Assembly (NCBI GenBank): GCA_004835665.1 | Contig: RBKR01000027.1 | Location: forward strand, 62,001-126,000 | Direction: 5' to 3' | DNA from: Phoma sp. XZ068 | Lineage: Eukaryota; Ascomycota; Dothideomycetes; Pleosporales; Didymellaceae | Length of the DNA stretch: 64,000 bases | Shown: positions 44,775-57,200 of the stretch, piece after piece | Layout: every line of letters starts with the position of its first letter | Numbering within the stretch: the first letter of the stretch is position 1 | Notes under the pieces: generated by a model | What the model was told of the DNA's origin: nothing | The model's database searches: none | Seen by the model: the letters and a program-made list of their open reading frames with translations, nothing else | Made by a program: the position numbers and the translations under genes

Positions 44775-45516
44775 CCACACTCGAACAAGCCATGTATCGT
44801 CAAGCCGATATCAATCAAGGTTGAGGACAGACCAGACGGTGCCGTACCGGTATATTTACACCTTCCACCCACGGCATCGGCATCACCAGTGTCTGACACG
44901 GCCGCCATCTTTCTCTCCGGTGCAGGAGGCGGTATTGTAGGGCCTTTGTCTATCTATCTCTCGCTGCCGTCACAGCACTGCGCCTCGACTATAGATATCC
45001 AGCGCGCAATGAGAACTGCGTCAGGGACGTATTGTCTGCCATGGGTAAACTTGCATCAAACTACAGGATCGAATACTTCGTATTGGCTGGCTGGTCGTTT
45101 GGTGGTGCTCCAGTATTCACCGTTGGTGGTTCAGACAAACGTGTCGTGGGTTGCGCAATCGTTGCTAGTCAGACCGCTGAGACATAGGGTATTCGTACAC
45201 TGTCCCCAAAGCCGCTTCTGTTGTTTCATGGTACTGGAATCCAACGCTGAGTCAGAGCTGTTCAGAGAGCTCGTATGAACGATACGGAGCTAAGGGAGAT
45301 CGGAACTTGCATCTGTTTCCCAATGATGACCACGCACGTACGAGACACTTGTTAGAGGCAGAGCAGTTGATTAGAGGGTTCATACTGAAGTACGCTGGGA
45401 TCAGAGTCGTCAGCGATGATGATGCCTTGCTGGCCGAGAAACTGGTGACCGATGAAGAGAAGGTGAAGTTGATGAACAAGGGAGACGATTTGCGATGCAA
45501 CAAAAGTGTCGAATGA
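44775..45516 (+). pseudogene. Decayed alpha/beta hydrolase
   Basis: Hydrolase-like sequence is spread over three frames. The first segment (PISIKVEDRPDGAVPVYLHL, then FLSGAGGGIVGPLSIYLSL) runs to about 44965. The reading then shifts to another frame: LRLDYRYPARNENCVRDVL, the nucleophile elbow LAGWSFGGAPVF, and a premature TAG at 45185-45187. Reading resumes after it (KPLLLFHGTG), and a second shift near 45240 leads to the C-terminal segment with the acid/histidine region (LFPNDDHARTRHLLEAEQL). Two frameshifts, one stop and no clear start make it non-functional as read. None of the breaks has usable splice sites that would repair all of them. Confidence 0.8.
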
Positions 45517-45989
45517 TCAATTAGACCCGTTGTCCAAAGCTAGCCAACGTCAATTCTGTAGTCAAATAATCAACCGCATCAGGTCGCTCGTCGTCGACAG
45601 CTCGGAAAAGTTTCGAAGGACTTGACACTCACAGTGGGATAACCTACACGTTCAGTGTTCAAACGATGAGCAATGCTCAAGCGCGGGGTAAGACAGCATC
45701 GTTTGTGTACAACAAACAACAGGTTGCATATGTTTTTTTGCCATAAACATGTTGCACGCAGTATATTCTCTACAGTCGTACCGTGGTTGCGGTTAAACTT
45801 CCCCACATCGGGCCCGCCGCATCCCGCACCTTCTTCGTACAAGGCGTTCGTACATCTCCTTCACATGCCAAGAGCGTGATCAGCAGCTGCAATGTACGTT
45901 AGTGACATTGGTGAAGAGCGTGAATCAATACAAGACGCTCAATTGCGAGGTCTACACTCAGAGTCTCAATAATAATTTTCCCAACCACC
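45517..45989. other. Intergenic region
   Basis: No gene seen; promoter of the next hydrolase gene. Confidence 0.5.
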
Positions 45990-47057
45990 ATGGCGTCGCT
46001 TCGAGTCCCTTTCAAGGCCGTCGACGATGTCGAAATTCCTACTGACATCTACCTGCCCGAAAAGGCCTCATCTAAACCTGCACCTGTCCTGATCATGTTA
46101 GTGCATTCAAAATGAGAGATTGAAATCAACTAACAGTCTCCAACTAGAATCCATGGCGGCGCATTTATGCTCGGGCATGCAGGCATCAACAGCAAAGACC
46201 AAATTCAAGACTGTACAGAAAGAGGATGGGTCGTACTTGCGATCGAGCATCGACTTTGCCCGGGTGTCGATGTGTTCGAAGGACCGATGACCGACGTGCG
46301 TGATTCCCTGTCATGGGTACAAAGCGGTGGTCTTGCAAAGGCTCTTCAAGATAACGGTCAAGATATCAGCATTGATGCAGAGAGGGTCATGGTCACGGGA
46401 ACGAGTTCTGGAGGTCATCTTGCGCTGTCTACGGTACGCTGCCTGCTCCTACTAGAAGCATTCGTATGACTGATCTTTCAAAAGGCATGGAATGCTGCCA
46501 AACCACCTCTAGCAATTCTGGACTTCTACGGCGCAAAAGGCTTCTCGGATCCTTTCTGGACCAAGCCAATGCCAGACATGCCGAAGCCCTTTTACGATCC
46601 TCTATCTGAAGAAGACATCAAAGCCGTGCACGGCGAAAGAACAGTCTTCATCGGCGGCATGTCCCTCGAAGGCCAGGCCTCTGACCCTAATCACCCAAAT
46701 CCTAGGCAACGGCAGGGATTTGCAATGCACCAAATTGCCACAGGACATGTCGTTAACGCCATATGGCCATCTTACCCTAATGATCTGAAGAAGATTGACC
46801 CGATGCTAAATACTAGTGAGAAGTGGCCTCCTACAGCCATTGTACACGGGACAGCTGATACTATGATTCCGATGCGGTTAAGCAAGGAGCTTGAGAGCAA
46901 GTTGAAGAGGTCGGGTGTCAGGACGGCGTTCTTTGAGGTTGAAGGTGAGCCACATACTTTTGTAGGAAAGATGGTCAAGGGGAGCAGGACGTGGGATACA
47001 CAGAGAAAGGGGTTTGATTGGTTGGAGGAGAGATTGAAAGAATCTTACAAGCCGTAG
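45990..47057 (+). CDS. Alpha/beta hydrolase (abhydrolase-3 / esterase-like)
   Basis: Exons 45990-46096, 46148-46433 and 46485-47057 give 321 residues. No signal peptide, so cytosolic. Motifs are the oxyanion-hole HGGAFMLGH, the EHRLCPG strand, the nucleophile elbow VTGTSSGGHLALS with Ser in GxSxG, the acid in IVHGTADTMIPM and the histidine in EGEPHTF. The arrangement is that of esterases/lipases of the abhydrolase-3 (HSL-like) group. Substrate is unknown. It differs from the adjacent pseudogene, so it is not simply its duplicate. Introns are 51 bases each. It shares orientation with the cupin gene 890 bases downstream. Confidence 0.88.
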
Positions 47058-47946
47058 GATGGTCACGGTGCGATGCTGTTAGTACTTGTCGTTGTTTTCG
47101 GTGTTCGGAACTCAGATTGTACGTGTTCAGGGCGAGCGACTTCAGCGGCAAATGAGCTGATTTGATCTCGGGAATCGAGTTCGTACGAGCTACCGGCACA
47201 AAGGTTGACCATTTGCGGTGGATGTGAATGCGTTTGTTGTACGATGAGAAGCGGCAGTTAATATGTGTCCGGGCCTAGTTGGGTGGACGGTGGACGCACC
47301 GGCCCCACTTCCCCAGACGTGTAAAACAGCTCCAAGTGGAATGACGTCGAAAGGACCTTGTGCTCGTACGAAGGTACACTTGACAGATGTGTCCTCCATG
47401 AATTTAGATGTAGATTATACGAGCAGCTTCAGCCTCTGTGCCTGAATATGTTTCCCAAGAGATACAGTAACACATAGAAACGCAGGTGTGGGGGCCAAAC
47501 CTGATGTAACAAGTAGTTTTGGTGGCTCTCCACAAGTCCAGACAAGCATCGCGACCACCAAACCGCAATGCTTGAATGCTGTGGTAGCGCGGGGTTAGGT
47601 GTTTGCGGAAGCCGTGGATCGCGACAGACGCACCACCGACGTCTAAAACCTTAGCTGCAGTTGGCCTAGCAAAAAGCATTCGAAGCAACCCTGACGGTGG
47701 GGTGTGGAGGGCGCGATGATTTCGTACATTTCGTACATTGACATCTTCCAACCTGAAGTATTTATCTACCTAGATTGCTAACGCTTTCAGCCTGCCGCTG
47801 TCCACTCCTCTTCCATACACGGTCAAGTCCTTTTTGAAGTTTAACACAATAGCAACTGGTACACTCCTACATCATCACCAAAGCATCAGACATCCAATTA
47901 CCATCACTCTCAAACTACACCGAGCTCGACTGCTCGAAGTCTCACC
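47058..47946. other. Intergenic region, 0.9 kb
   Basis: Overlapping frames on both strands with no recognisable protein. The last 80 bases are a pyrimidine/CA-rich leader to the cupin gene. Confidence 0.45.
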
Positions 47947-49056
47947 ATGAGCACCACCACCACCACACAAAACCCCACCAAAATGGCCGTTGCCCAGTCC
48001 TCCAGCATGCCACGCGTGCAACAGCCCCTGGGCACACCGTCTCCCTACATCATTCCCGCGTATGAGGGCGAGACCATCACAATCCCGGGAACCAAGTCGA
48101 CAGTCCGCATCCTCGCCTCGGCGAAGGAGACAGAAGGTCTCATCTCAGTCTTTGGAATGGACGGTGCTGTTGCCGATCCTCCGGGTTTCCACTACCACAA
48201 CCTAGCCCACGATGTCTTCATGTGCACCAAGGGGCATCTCAAGGTCTGGGCAGGGAACAGGTGCAAAATCCTCGGACCGGGTGATTTCTGCTATGTGCCC
48301 CCCAAGATCGTGCATCAGCCGCAGCTTCTTGATGACGGGATAAACGAGACGGTCGGGCTAGTGACACCGGGGCAGTGGGTGGATTTCTTCCGGTTTGTGG
48401 CAGAGAAGTACGATGGCGTGGTTGCAGATGAGTTTGACTCAAGGAACCCTGGTGACACTTTTGGACCCAAGTTCCGCGAGATCAAGGAGAAGTACGACGT
48501 CGTGTTCCAGCGCGAGTTTCAGGGTGCGGAGGTTAGCGAGTGGACAAAAGAGGACTCGTTGCTGCCGGATGAGGCGGGCAAGGAGTATTACTTGAAGGCT
48601 AACACTGGGCCGTGCCACTTGCTAGAAGGTGTGTTGAGCAGGCCTTTCATTACGACACAGCAGAGTAAGGCGCCGACGGGTAACTTTGCGATTACGAGTA
48701 TCGAGTCGAGTAACCGATTGACCAACTCTGTGTTGAGCAAGCCGTTTACATTCGAGAAGACCCATCAAGTGTACCATGTGCTAGACGGAGCCATCAACAT
48801 CACTATCAATGGGAGCGCGAACCTGGTTCGCGCAGGCGAGACAGCTTTTGTGCCGGCCGGGCAGGAAATCGCGATCAATTTCATTGACAGATATGTCCGA
48901 TTCTGGGCATACTCGAGCGGCGACGGTCTGGAGTCGCTGATCGCGGATGCTGGTGGCAAGTTCGAGGGCACCATAGTACCAGATAAAAGCAGAGCGCTTG
49001 ATACAGAGGCACTGAAGAAGGCGGCAGACAAATATAATGTCAAGATCGCATCGTAG
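47947..49056 (+). CDS. Quercetin 2,3-dioxygenase-like bicupin
   Basis: Intronless, 369 residues, no signal peptide. The N-terminal cupin has FHYHNLAHDVFMCTKGHLKV and then GDFCYVPPKIVHQ near residues 79-124. A second cupin follows (HQVYHVLDGAINITINGSAN and VRAGETAFVPAGQEI). In characterised fungal quercetinases the metal ligands are His-X-His, Glu and His. Here both first histidines and the last are present, but the Glu position (five residues after the second His) is Asp. The second cupin lacks a histidine set, as in bicupin dioxygenases. It may be a flavonol dioxygenase or a relative with another substrate. It ends 29 bases from the convergent DUF1772 gene. Confidence 0.8.
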   Translation: MSTTTTTQNPTKMAVAQSSSMPRVQQPLGTPSPYIIPAYEGETITIPGTKSTVRILASAKETEGLISVFGMDGAVADPPGFHYHNLAHDVFMCTKGHLKVWAGNRCKILGPGDFCYVPPKIVHQPQLLDDGINETVGLVTPGQWVDFFRFVAEKYDGVVADEFDSRNPGDTFGPKFREIKEKYDVVFQREFQGAEVSEWTKEDSLLPDEAGKEYYLKANTGPCHLLEGVLSRPFITTQQSKAPTGNFAITSIESSNRLTNSVLSKPFTFEKTHQVYHVLDGAINITINGSANLVRAGETAFVPAGQEIAINFIDRYVRFWAYSSGDGLESLIADAGGKFEGTIVPDKSRALDTEALKKAADKYNVKIAS

Positions 49057-49085
49057 CGTATGTATACATACATAGCAATACCCAA

Positions 49086-49643
49086 TCATGAAACACATGC
49101 CCATGTGCCCAGACCTGCAGACAGCAACAGCATGCACCCTCTGATCAGGTTGTATCTTCCCCACGTCTTCACCAATTCATGAGTATCCGCTTTCTCCTTG
49201 CCTGACGTAGCTCTACGCGACAACTCGGCGTTAGTGGCCCCCATAAGGATTTGAGTGTACGGCGCAAGCCCAAAAGCCGCCACTGCAGCAGCAGCGTACA
49301 AGTTCCTTTCCCGATGCGACACAAGTCCGGTAGCTGTCAGCCCCGGCGTGAGCGCAGTGTGGTATGCCAAAGCTGCAAACCCAGCAGCAGAAGTCATCGT
49401 GAGCGATACAACTGGTGTGATGCCATGGTCAAAGAGTATCTTCCACTGCGTAGCAAGTGAAGCGGAAGGCGAATGAAGAAGTGCAGGCAGCGAGACAATG
49501 GTCGTGCTGAGGTTTGTGCCTAATCATCTTAACAACTTAACAGTCAGTGAGAGCCCGCACTGACCAGCCGCAAGTGCGATAGCGAGGACGCTGTAGGTCT
49601 GAATGACCGGTTTGAGGCTCTCCATGGTGGATTGTGAAGACAT
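49086..49643 (-). CDS. DUF1772 membrane protein (anthrone-oxygenase-like)
   Basis: Exons (minus strand) 49643-49565 and 49519-49086 give 170 residues. Three or four hydrophobic helices are visible (YSVLAIALAAG, TSAAGFAALAYHTAL, LYAAAAVAAFGLAPYTQIL, RGCMLLLSAGLGTW). The central NAELSRRA and the LVKTWGRYNLIRG segment before the last helix match the DUF1772 family, which includes small oxygenases that act on anthrones in polyketide pathways. No polyketide synthase is near, so that chemistry is not implied. The gene converges on the cupin gene with 29 bases between the stop codons. Confidence 0.82.
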
Positions 49644-50011
49644 TTTGGATACGAATTCCTAATGAAGTCAAAAAGAAAAAAGGTTTAAGCGTGCTCTTAC
49701 GCTTCACGACCGATGGCTTGTTTATGTGCACCTTTCGGCGCGCCGTGACGTGCGTAACTGATTGCGCTAATAAATCATTCAGCCGCGACCGAATCGTTTT
49801 ACGGCCGGAGCACAAGCCTTGACTACTGATTAGCGAATGTCGATCTGCCGCCTGCTAACCCCTCACTCGGTAAGCAAGGTGAATGCTGAGAGATCTCACT
49901 GCAACAAAACACCAATTGAAACGTGACGTCGTTGAGATCAAACCAGTTTTGAACGCCTCTAAATGGTATCTAAGATGCAAAGTAGTCATTAACGCACATG
50001 GCTCTCAGCAC
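49644..50011. other. Intergenic region
   Basis: DUF1772 promoter and RRP12 3' end. No gene seen. Confidence 0.5.
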
Positions 50012-53000
50012 TTATCTCCTACCACCACCCCTCCCACCCCTGCCAAATCCGCCTCTCCCCCGCGGACTTCTCCCTTTTTCAACCCTTGCACTCGGGCCGC
50101 GCTGCTTCTCGGCACCGAGCCCCTTGCGCTGAGTCTTCATGCCGCCACGACCCATGCCGGAGCCAGACTTAGCCTTCCTGGCCTCTTGCGCATCGGCACC
50201 ATCGTCCTCCATGTCCATGTCGTCATCGTCCTTGGTTCTCTTGTTGCTGAACTTGAGCTTGTTACGCTGACCGCGCTGGGCAGCGTCGCGTCCGCGGATG
50301 GCATCAACATAGGCATTGATACCAGCTTCGAGGGTGGTGTTGTCTTCATCAAGGTCCATGTCGATGTCATCGTTCTTGCTCGATTTCTTAAACTTGATGC
50401 CGCCCTCATCGTCGGAGTCGCCAAGAACGAGCTTGCCGTCTTCGTTTGTACGAGCGGCTGTTCTTTTCTGTGGTTGTTGACGTTGGCGTAGAGGCTTTGT
50501 AGACGAGATGTTGCCAAGCGCTTTCTTCGAGAGCAAATCAAGGGGCTCGTCCTCGTCTTCAACGATGTAAGTTTGTCCAGTCTTTGTCTTGCCAGCTCGC
50601 TGGTTGCTTTGACTCTTGACAAATTCATCCTCTGAGTCACCTTCCTCGCTCTCTTCGCTATCGCTGCCGTAGACAGCTTGGTCGTACTCGCTTTCAAACT
50701 TGCCCTTAGGCTTGTCAGCCGGGGTCTCGCCATCTTCCTCGGCCTGCTGCTTCTTCTTCTTGCGCTGCTCGCGTGTCTTCCGAATGTTGACGATAAGTTT
50801 CCGGTCTTCAGGAGGGCAAGCACGCTCGACATCTTCAGCACCGAATTTGCGGACTAGACGCTCGACAATGTGCTTCACCTTCGCCTTGAAGTGTGCTTTG
50901 TGCTCGTGACTCCATACCATCAGGTTTTTCAGGAGATTTTGCAGACGAGGGCGAACAAGGGACTCAGGTAGTGTGATGACTTCGACTTTGACGAAGCCAA
51001 GCACACTTTGAACAATTTCCCGGTTGGGATTCTGCAGGAAGATGTCCATCAGCTCGAGTAGGTTGGTTATCGTCTCGTCTGATATCCTCGAGTGAAACTG
51101 GTATAGAATGCGGGTAACGGCTGTGATGGATGCAGAAATCATGTGCGGCGTTGTAGCAGCCAGACCGGCTGAGACCATGGTGAAGTACTCCTCAAGGGAT
51201 GCCTCCACAGTAGGCGCATCCGCAGGCATGTTAGGCACTTTGGTCTGCACAACCTGGCCACCCTCAGCCATCTTCTCGCCCATAGCAACAAGGAGGTTGT
51301 ACGCAGCTTCACGCGCCTTCTCGTTGGTCTCCTTGGCCGAAATGACGACTTCAGATAGGACTGAAGGAATGAAGTGAAGATCGCTCTGTGGCAAGTACTC
51401 AATGACCTGTGACATCGCAAGAAGTCGGTCACGGCGTGCTGGCCCTGTAACCTTCTCTGAACTTTGCAGCAACAACTGTTGCAACTCGCCGTTGCGAGCC
51501 TGCAACGCGGATTTGCCAATCTCTGATTCTGAAAGACGAGGTATCAGCTTGTAAGCCTTCTTCTGCAGCTGAGGGTCGTCGTCCTTGTTAATCATAATTT
51601 CGGCCATGCGGAAGAGCGAGCCGTAGCTGTCGCGGGGAAGGTAGAGAGCAATTGTGATGATCAGATCCATCAGAGTGTGGCTCATCGGTGGCATCTTGTT
51701 CGCGCCCTTGCCCTGCTTTTGCTTATCAGCTTGCGTCTGGGGACCAGCTTCGGGAATAGCCTGCTCGAGGTTCGAGGCCACACGCTCGAAAGTCTCAATG
51801 AGCTCCTTCTCCGGGATGATACTGAGGAAGGCATTGATGGATCGGAGGATAGTCCCTCGGTACTGCGGCAGCGTCTGACTGTACACGTTGAATAGGACCG
51901 CAAGCATGTTGCTCGCAAAGCTTGCCAGATGCTCGAGGTTTTTCTTTGCGTCGGCCTTGGAAACTCGTAACTGCTTAACGAGATCCTCAGCACCGTCGAG
52001 CTCAATGATTGTCTTGTTGCTGTCAACAAGGTTCTGCAGTGCTTTGCAGACATCGGTGCGTAGCTCGGCCTGACTGTAAAGCAAATTCGCAAGCATTTCG
52101 CAGAAGGATTGGTCAAAGGCCTTGGTCAAATCTAAAGGCAGGTCGCAGTAGCCGGGAAGGATGGACCAGATCTGTTGCACAACAGTCTCGAATACCTTGA
52201 TCTCCATAGTCTTCTCCCTTTGTCCGTGATCGATGACCCTCTGGAACAACTGCTCACTGAGCGGAACCATGACTGTCCGGAAGTGCGCTAGCTTGGTGTT
52301 GTGTACGGCGTCACGGAGAAGAGGCAGCATCCAGACTCGGCCAGTCTGCCCTGGGGGTGGTCGCGGAAGGTTCAAAGGAAGAACTTCGAGTACGGCATCC
52401 GGGCCCATGGAAGCGATGGCCCTTGAAATGACCGCATCCGCCTCTTTCTTTCCTGAAAAGCTCTCGTTGCTCCTCAAATCTCCAACGACTCTCAGGACTG
52501 GCCTCAGAATAGGGTCTGAGCGCCACCTCAAGGTCTCGAACATGGCTGATAGCATGCTGAATACTTCCATCCACGCAGCTTGAAATTTAACGCTCAACAA
52601 GTTCTGCGCGATCTTTGCAATCTTCTCCAAAGTCTTCTCATCGTAGATGGATGGCTCCAGAATCACGCTGTCCGGGATAATGTTGACCAAGAATGAAATC
52701 AGACACTCGGAAGCAGAGACACGAATGTTGTGCGACGACGAAATCAAGAACTCAGACACCATGGTGAACAGCTCCGGCAGCTTTGCAAACGTGTCCTCGG
52801 GCTCGATCTGAGCAGCGACTTCGTATCCTCGCGAGATGACGGCGATCCAAGGTGGGAGTAGCTGCGAGTCGTTCTTGGAGGGCTGCAGTTCAGAGATGAC
52901 CTCCAAGAGACGAGGCAGCTTCGCAGACGCAATCTCATCTGCAGCCATGCCGGCAAAGATGACTTCGAAGATCTCGAACGCGGCCATGGTCAGGAACTCG

Positions 53001-53822
53001 TTGGTGGATCGGGAGATGTTCAGGAGAAGCTCGCAGAGCACGTCCATCTTGCGGCTCGGCCAGCCACCAGACGCCGTGGCAATGGTCTTGATGAGCTGCA
53101 GCGCGTGAATGAGATCCGGATCCTTGTTCTCCGCATTCTTGCCGCCCTTGGCTTTTTTCATTTTCGCAGCCAAGGCAGCGATGTCGTTCAACACCTTCAG
53201 CGCCGTCTCGGCACACATGTCTGCAGCAGGGTGGTCCAGCGACGGGCTCGGAGGCGGGTTTGCGAGCACCTTGGCAAGAGCTTCCTGTGCCCTCTTCCTC
53301 ACCTTCGGTCGAGGGTCAACTGAGATCTGCAGCAGGCCAGCCACAGCGCGACGCGGGCTGATTTGGGTCTGCGGCAGCTCCCAGGCATGCGCATCCTGCA
53401 CGACAAGCAGGGACTCGAGACATCCTATCGACGATCGCAGGAATGGCGCGTCGGCGTCTTGGTGGGTGAGGGCGGGTGCGAGACTCGTGATGATCTCGGT
53501 GAACTTGGAGCGCAGCAGCGGGGCGGGGACGGCTGGGGTGACGAGGTCGAGCAGGTACACGACGGCGGTCGCGGTTTCCTTGTGAGCAAGACCCTGGTCG
53601 GTGATCTGGCGGCCCAGCAGCGAAAGCAGTGCGGCAAAGTATGCGGTCGGTGTGAACTCTGACTTTTGCTGGCGGAGCGTGTCTTCGATGGCTGCGAGTA
53701 CCACCTGGGACTATGGCAGTCAGTATCGCGTCAAGGGGTTACAGTGGGGCGTGTCGCACCTGCTGCACGCTCTGCAGCTTCGGACTCGTCCGAATCTTGG
53801 TCAATCTCTCCTCGAGCGACAT
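50012..53822 (-). CDS. RRP12: Ribosomal RNA processing protein Rrp12
   Basis: Exons (minus strand) 53822-53760 and 53710-50012 give 1253 residues, the usual size of the family. The short first exon encodes MSLEERLTKIRTSPKLQSVQ, which joins QSQVVLAAIEDTLRQQKSEF. The body is a run of HEAT-like helices, including the NUC173-type region. The C-terminus has basic KTREQRKKKKQQAEEDGE, acidic YGSDSEESEEGDSEDE and a glycine/arginine-rich end (GRGGFGRGGRGGG). In yeast Rrp12 works in 40S and 60S pre-ribosome maturation and nuclear export; a nuclear/nucleolar role is expected here. It has no neighbour with a related function. Confidence 0.93.
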
Positions 53823-54255
53823 CTTGAAAGGCTGTCGTTGCGGAGAGGCGTGCTGGTTGCACCTCACAAAATTACGGCAGAAAGTCGAAATTTCCAATCG
53901 ATAACGGTGGGGCCTTGCAAGGCTGGCCGCAAGCCATCATGATTGGCTGCATATGCAGCGCCACAACCACCCAAACGGCAAGCAAAACTATGGAGAACAA
54001 CGAGGCTTGAAACTGAAAAGGCTCAAGGCACGATATTTCTTCGACAAAAAAAAGCCAATCTAACTGGCCAAACAACTAGGGTATAGACAAGAAACAAAAC
54101 CAGCTACTGTACAGGCAGACAACCTCCCCTCCGTGTCCTGATCAAAGCATATATTACAAGATGTTTTTTCTGAAGACCCAAAGACCTCGGTCAAGGGCAC
54201 CCACTGCTAGAACGGTACGCAAACGTACATGATGGAAAGTCGGTGCAGACGTAGC
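53823..54255. other. Intergenic region
   Basis: RRP12 promoter on the left and 3' end of the DOCK transcript on the right. No gene seen. Confidence 0.5.
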
Positions 54256-57200
54256 TCACTCCTCAATGAGCACATCGCCCACCCTTCCCCTCCCTCCAAC
54301 GCTGTTCTTACTACTCTTCTTACTGATACTCATAAAACTAAGTCTTTTCTTCACACTGCCCTTCCGCGTCGTCCCATCGCTACTCTTCTCACTCTTGCTC
54401 GTTTCCGGTCTGCTCTTCTGGCTTGCAGCCCGATTCATACCGCTCACATTCTCGCCGCTTGCAAAGTCCGGAAGCGCTTCGAGTGGCGAGCTAGGTCGGA
54501 GGAAAGACAGGCTGAGCCGCGTGCGATTCGTGTCCTTGCTGCGGCTGCGGCTGTGGGTTGACGCCGTCGTTGACTCGGTATCGTCTGCTCGTTGGGGCAA
54601 TGCTGTTATTTCCTCTCTCTTGCTTTCTTTGTCGGATTGGGATTCCCCCGTGATGACACCCTTGGTGAGGAAGGCAAGACTCATACGCTTCTTGTCTTGA
54701 CGAGCCGGCCGGCCGTCAGGTGTGGGCGACGCCACCCTGCTGCCATTGACCTGCTGATCGTCTGGTGTGGGACTGGCTACTTGGGACCGAGAGGTTGCTG
54801 CTGCAAGCCATGAGCCTGTCGGCGAGCGTGTCCGCGGAGGCGCGTTGGGCGGTGCCAGGATGGCTAGCTCTCTATGGAATGAAGCATCGAATCCTGCGCA
54901 TCATGGTCAGTTGAGACATGCCAGCCAGATTATGGGATACATACGTTGCGAGAGATCCGTTTTGGTGGCTTGCTGCGCAGGCCTAGTGTACATGGCCAAG
55001 CAGCGTCGAATAACCAAAGCGTAGTCGATTAAACTCACCCGCAATGCGTTTTCAAGCGGGTTTGGCGGATCGACCTGGGCTTCAGAATCCTCGTCCTCTT
55101 CCATCGAGCGCCGCGGGTTTGGCAGCATATCGTGGTAGTTGGCGACACAGCCCTCGATGTTTGTGTCAACGGCATACATCAGCTCCTGAGTCAGTGTGTT
55201 GAAGGCTGTATCGTCACCATCAGCAATCCTCTTCTCGAGAGCAGCAAGCTCCACAGTCTTGCGCGAGGTCCGTTCTATAGCCGTCTGCAACAAGGTGAGG
55301 GTAATGGTTCCGACCGCAACAATTTCGCTCCGTCGCAATATTGTAGGGAAAGCTTCTGCGGTGGTATAAAGTGTCTTGTCAACAGTATTGTCCTGGGTCG
55401 TAGTGCGAGACGGCGATCGTCGAGATGCCGATGTGAAGTGGGATGGTCGCGACAGGAGGTGGTAGTCTCGTACAGACTGTGATACCTTTGCGCGCTGGTA
55501 GATCGGATGGCTAAGGTCCTTTTGGGGGCTAACAGGGTAAATCTGCAAGTACTGACCTTCGACGTCTTGCTCGACACCAGGATTAAGTATCTGTGCCGAA
55601 GGATGTTGCTGCTGCATGCGATCGGTGAAGGAGGCCAAGCGATCAGTGGCAGAGCCTTCGAAAATGAACTGCTTGTCGCGCAGCCCCACTGGGAATCCAA
55701 GACCTTTGTACACAACCCGGAAGTAGCGCGGATTGAAGCGCTCGCCCTTTGCTATGCTTTCGTGGATCTTTGCAATAGCATGCTGTGTCCTCGCCAACTT
55801 GACGAAGTCGAAGACATTGTGTTCATATTGCAAGGCCAGCTCTGCGTACGAGCTAAGGGCATTGTCCCAAGATTGGCCAGTCTCGTAGTACTCAATCATC
55901 TGGAAATACAGCTGCTCCTTTCGCTCAAACGAGGACTGAGGCGGCATGCTGGGCTCGGTCAAGGGATCCACGGTGACGTTAGGATCCCACTGGTAGAGTT
56001 CCGCATGCAGACGCAAGGCGAGACCAGCCTCGGTATGGTTGTGTGCCTCCACTTGCAGATCAACCAACTGGTGAACATAACGGATGTACATGTCCTCTTT
56101 TTGCATATCCTTGAGGAATTCCATGAGGTGTAGCGTATCCATGATGTGGAAAATCTCGCCCGCAGCTTCCGTGCTGTGCACAGCGACAAGTAAGTCCAAC
56201 AAGTCATCAATGGTGGCAATGAGGCCTTTGAGCGCAGCAAGCAGTGGTTCCTCTGGATCTTGAGCAAGAGGCTCAAACAGCTCCACAAGCTCTTGAATGA
56301 AGTGCTTCTGGAGTACCGACTCGGTGAGATGCTTCGTTTTGAATAGATGGTCGAGGCAGTCAATCATCTCAGCCTGAATGAGCGACAGGTCCTCGCTCAG
56401 CGTCCACTCGCTCACGATCATGGTTTGCAGGACTTCGATTGCAACACTGCGAAGTCCTTCGTGCACACTGAGGCACAGTTCCACAATTGGCGCGACCAAG
56501 CCAGGCACATACTGAACCTGGAAACCCCCCATTTTCTCAAGGCCGTACTGACTTTTGTCCTCCACACTGCTTTCCCAACCAATCGCCTCCCAGCTGCGTT
56601 GAAGAAGCTCCGCACCATGCTCGCGCACATCTCCAGCGATCTTCCAGACTGCTCTTCTCTTCTGCTCTGGGAAGGTCTCAAGAGCAAGTGCATCACTGCC
56701 CACAAGCTTCAAAAGCGCGTCGAAGAAGGCTCGCCAGAGGTCCGTGTTGAAAAGATCCGCTTCATCGGGCAAGGGAAGGAAGGACTCGGTCAAGATGCTA
56801 AACAACTTGGTAAGGGCACGCATGGTGGCTTTGTGATGATAGATGTGTACGCTGAGCCAAGAGCCAGGGAATGCTTCGCAATCGAGGATGGAGATGTAGA
56901 CTTGCAACACAGAAAAGAGGAATTCAGCAGTTTCTTCTTTTGGTCCGTCCAGGTGGATCATGCTTGGCAAGCTGGACATGGCCGCGAGAACAGCAGAAAT
57001 CTCCACCAGGGCCTCATCGAAGGTCGCTTCTGTTGTCGTTGGCCGAGACTGGAACGGGTACGTTGTAGGGAACAGAAGCGACAGGCTTTTCTTGGCTGGA
57101 CGAGGTGTTGTTTGTATTGCGCGGTACGAGTGTACGAGCTTAGGCATATAATCGCAGGCCTCCTGGCCCAACTCCTCGACCTGTAACGCTACAACTGAGC

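Noticed and set aside
55030..55050. GTGAGT donor inside the DOCK DHR-2 region
   Set aside because: Reading through keeps a sensible protein sequence, and no matching acceptor improves the model.
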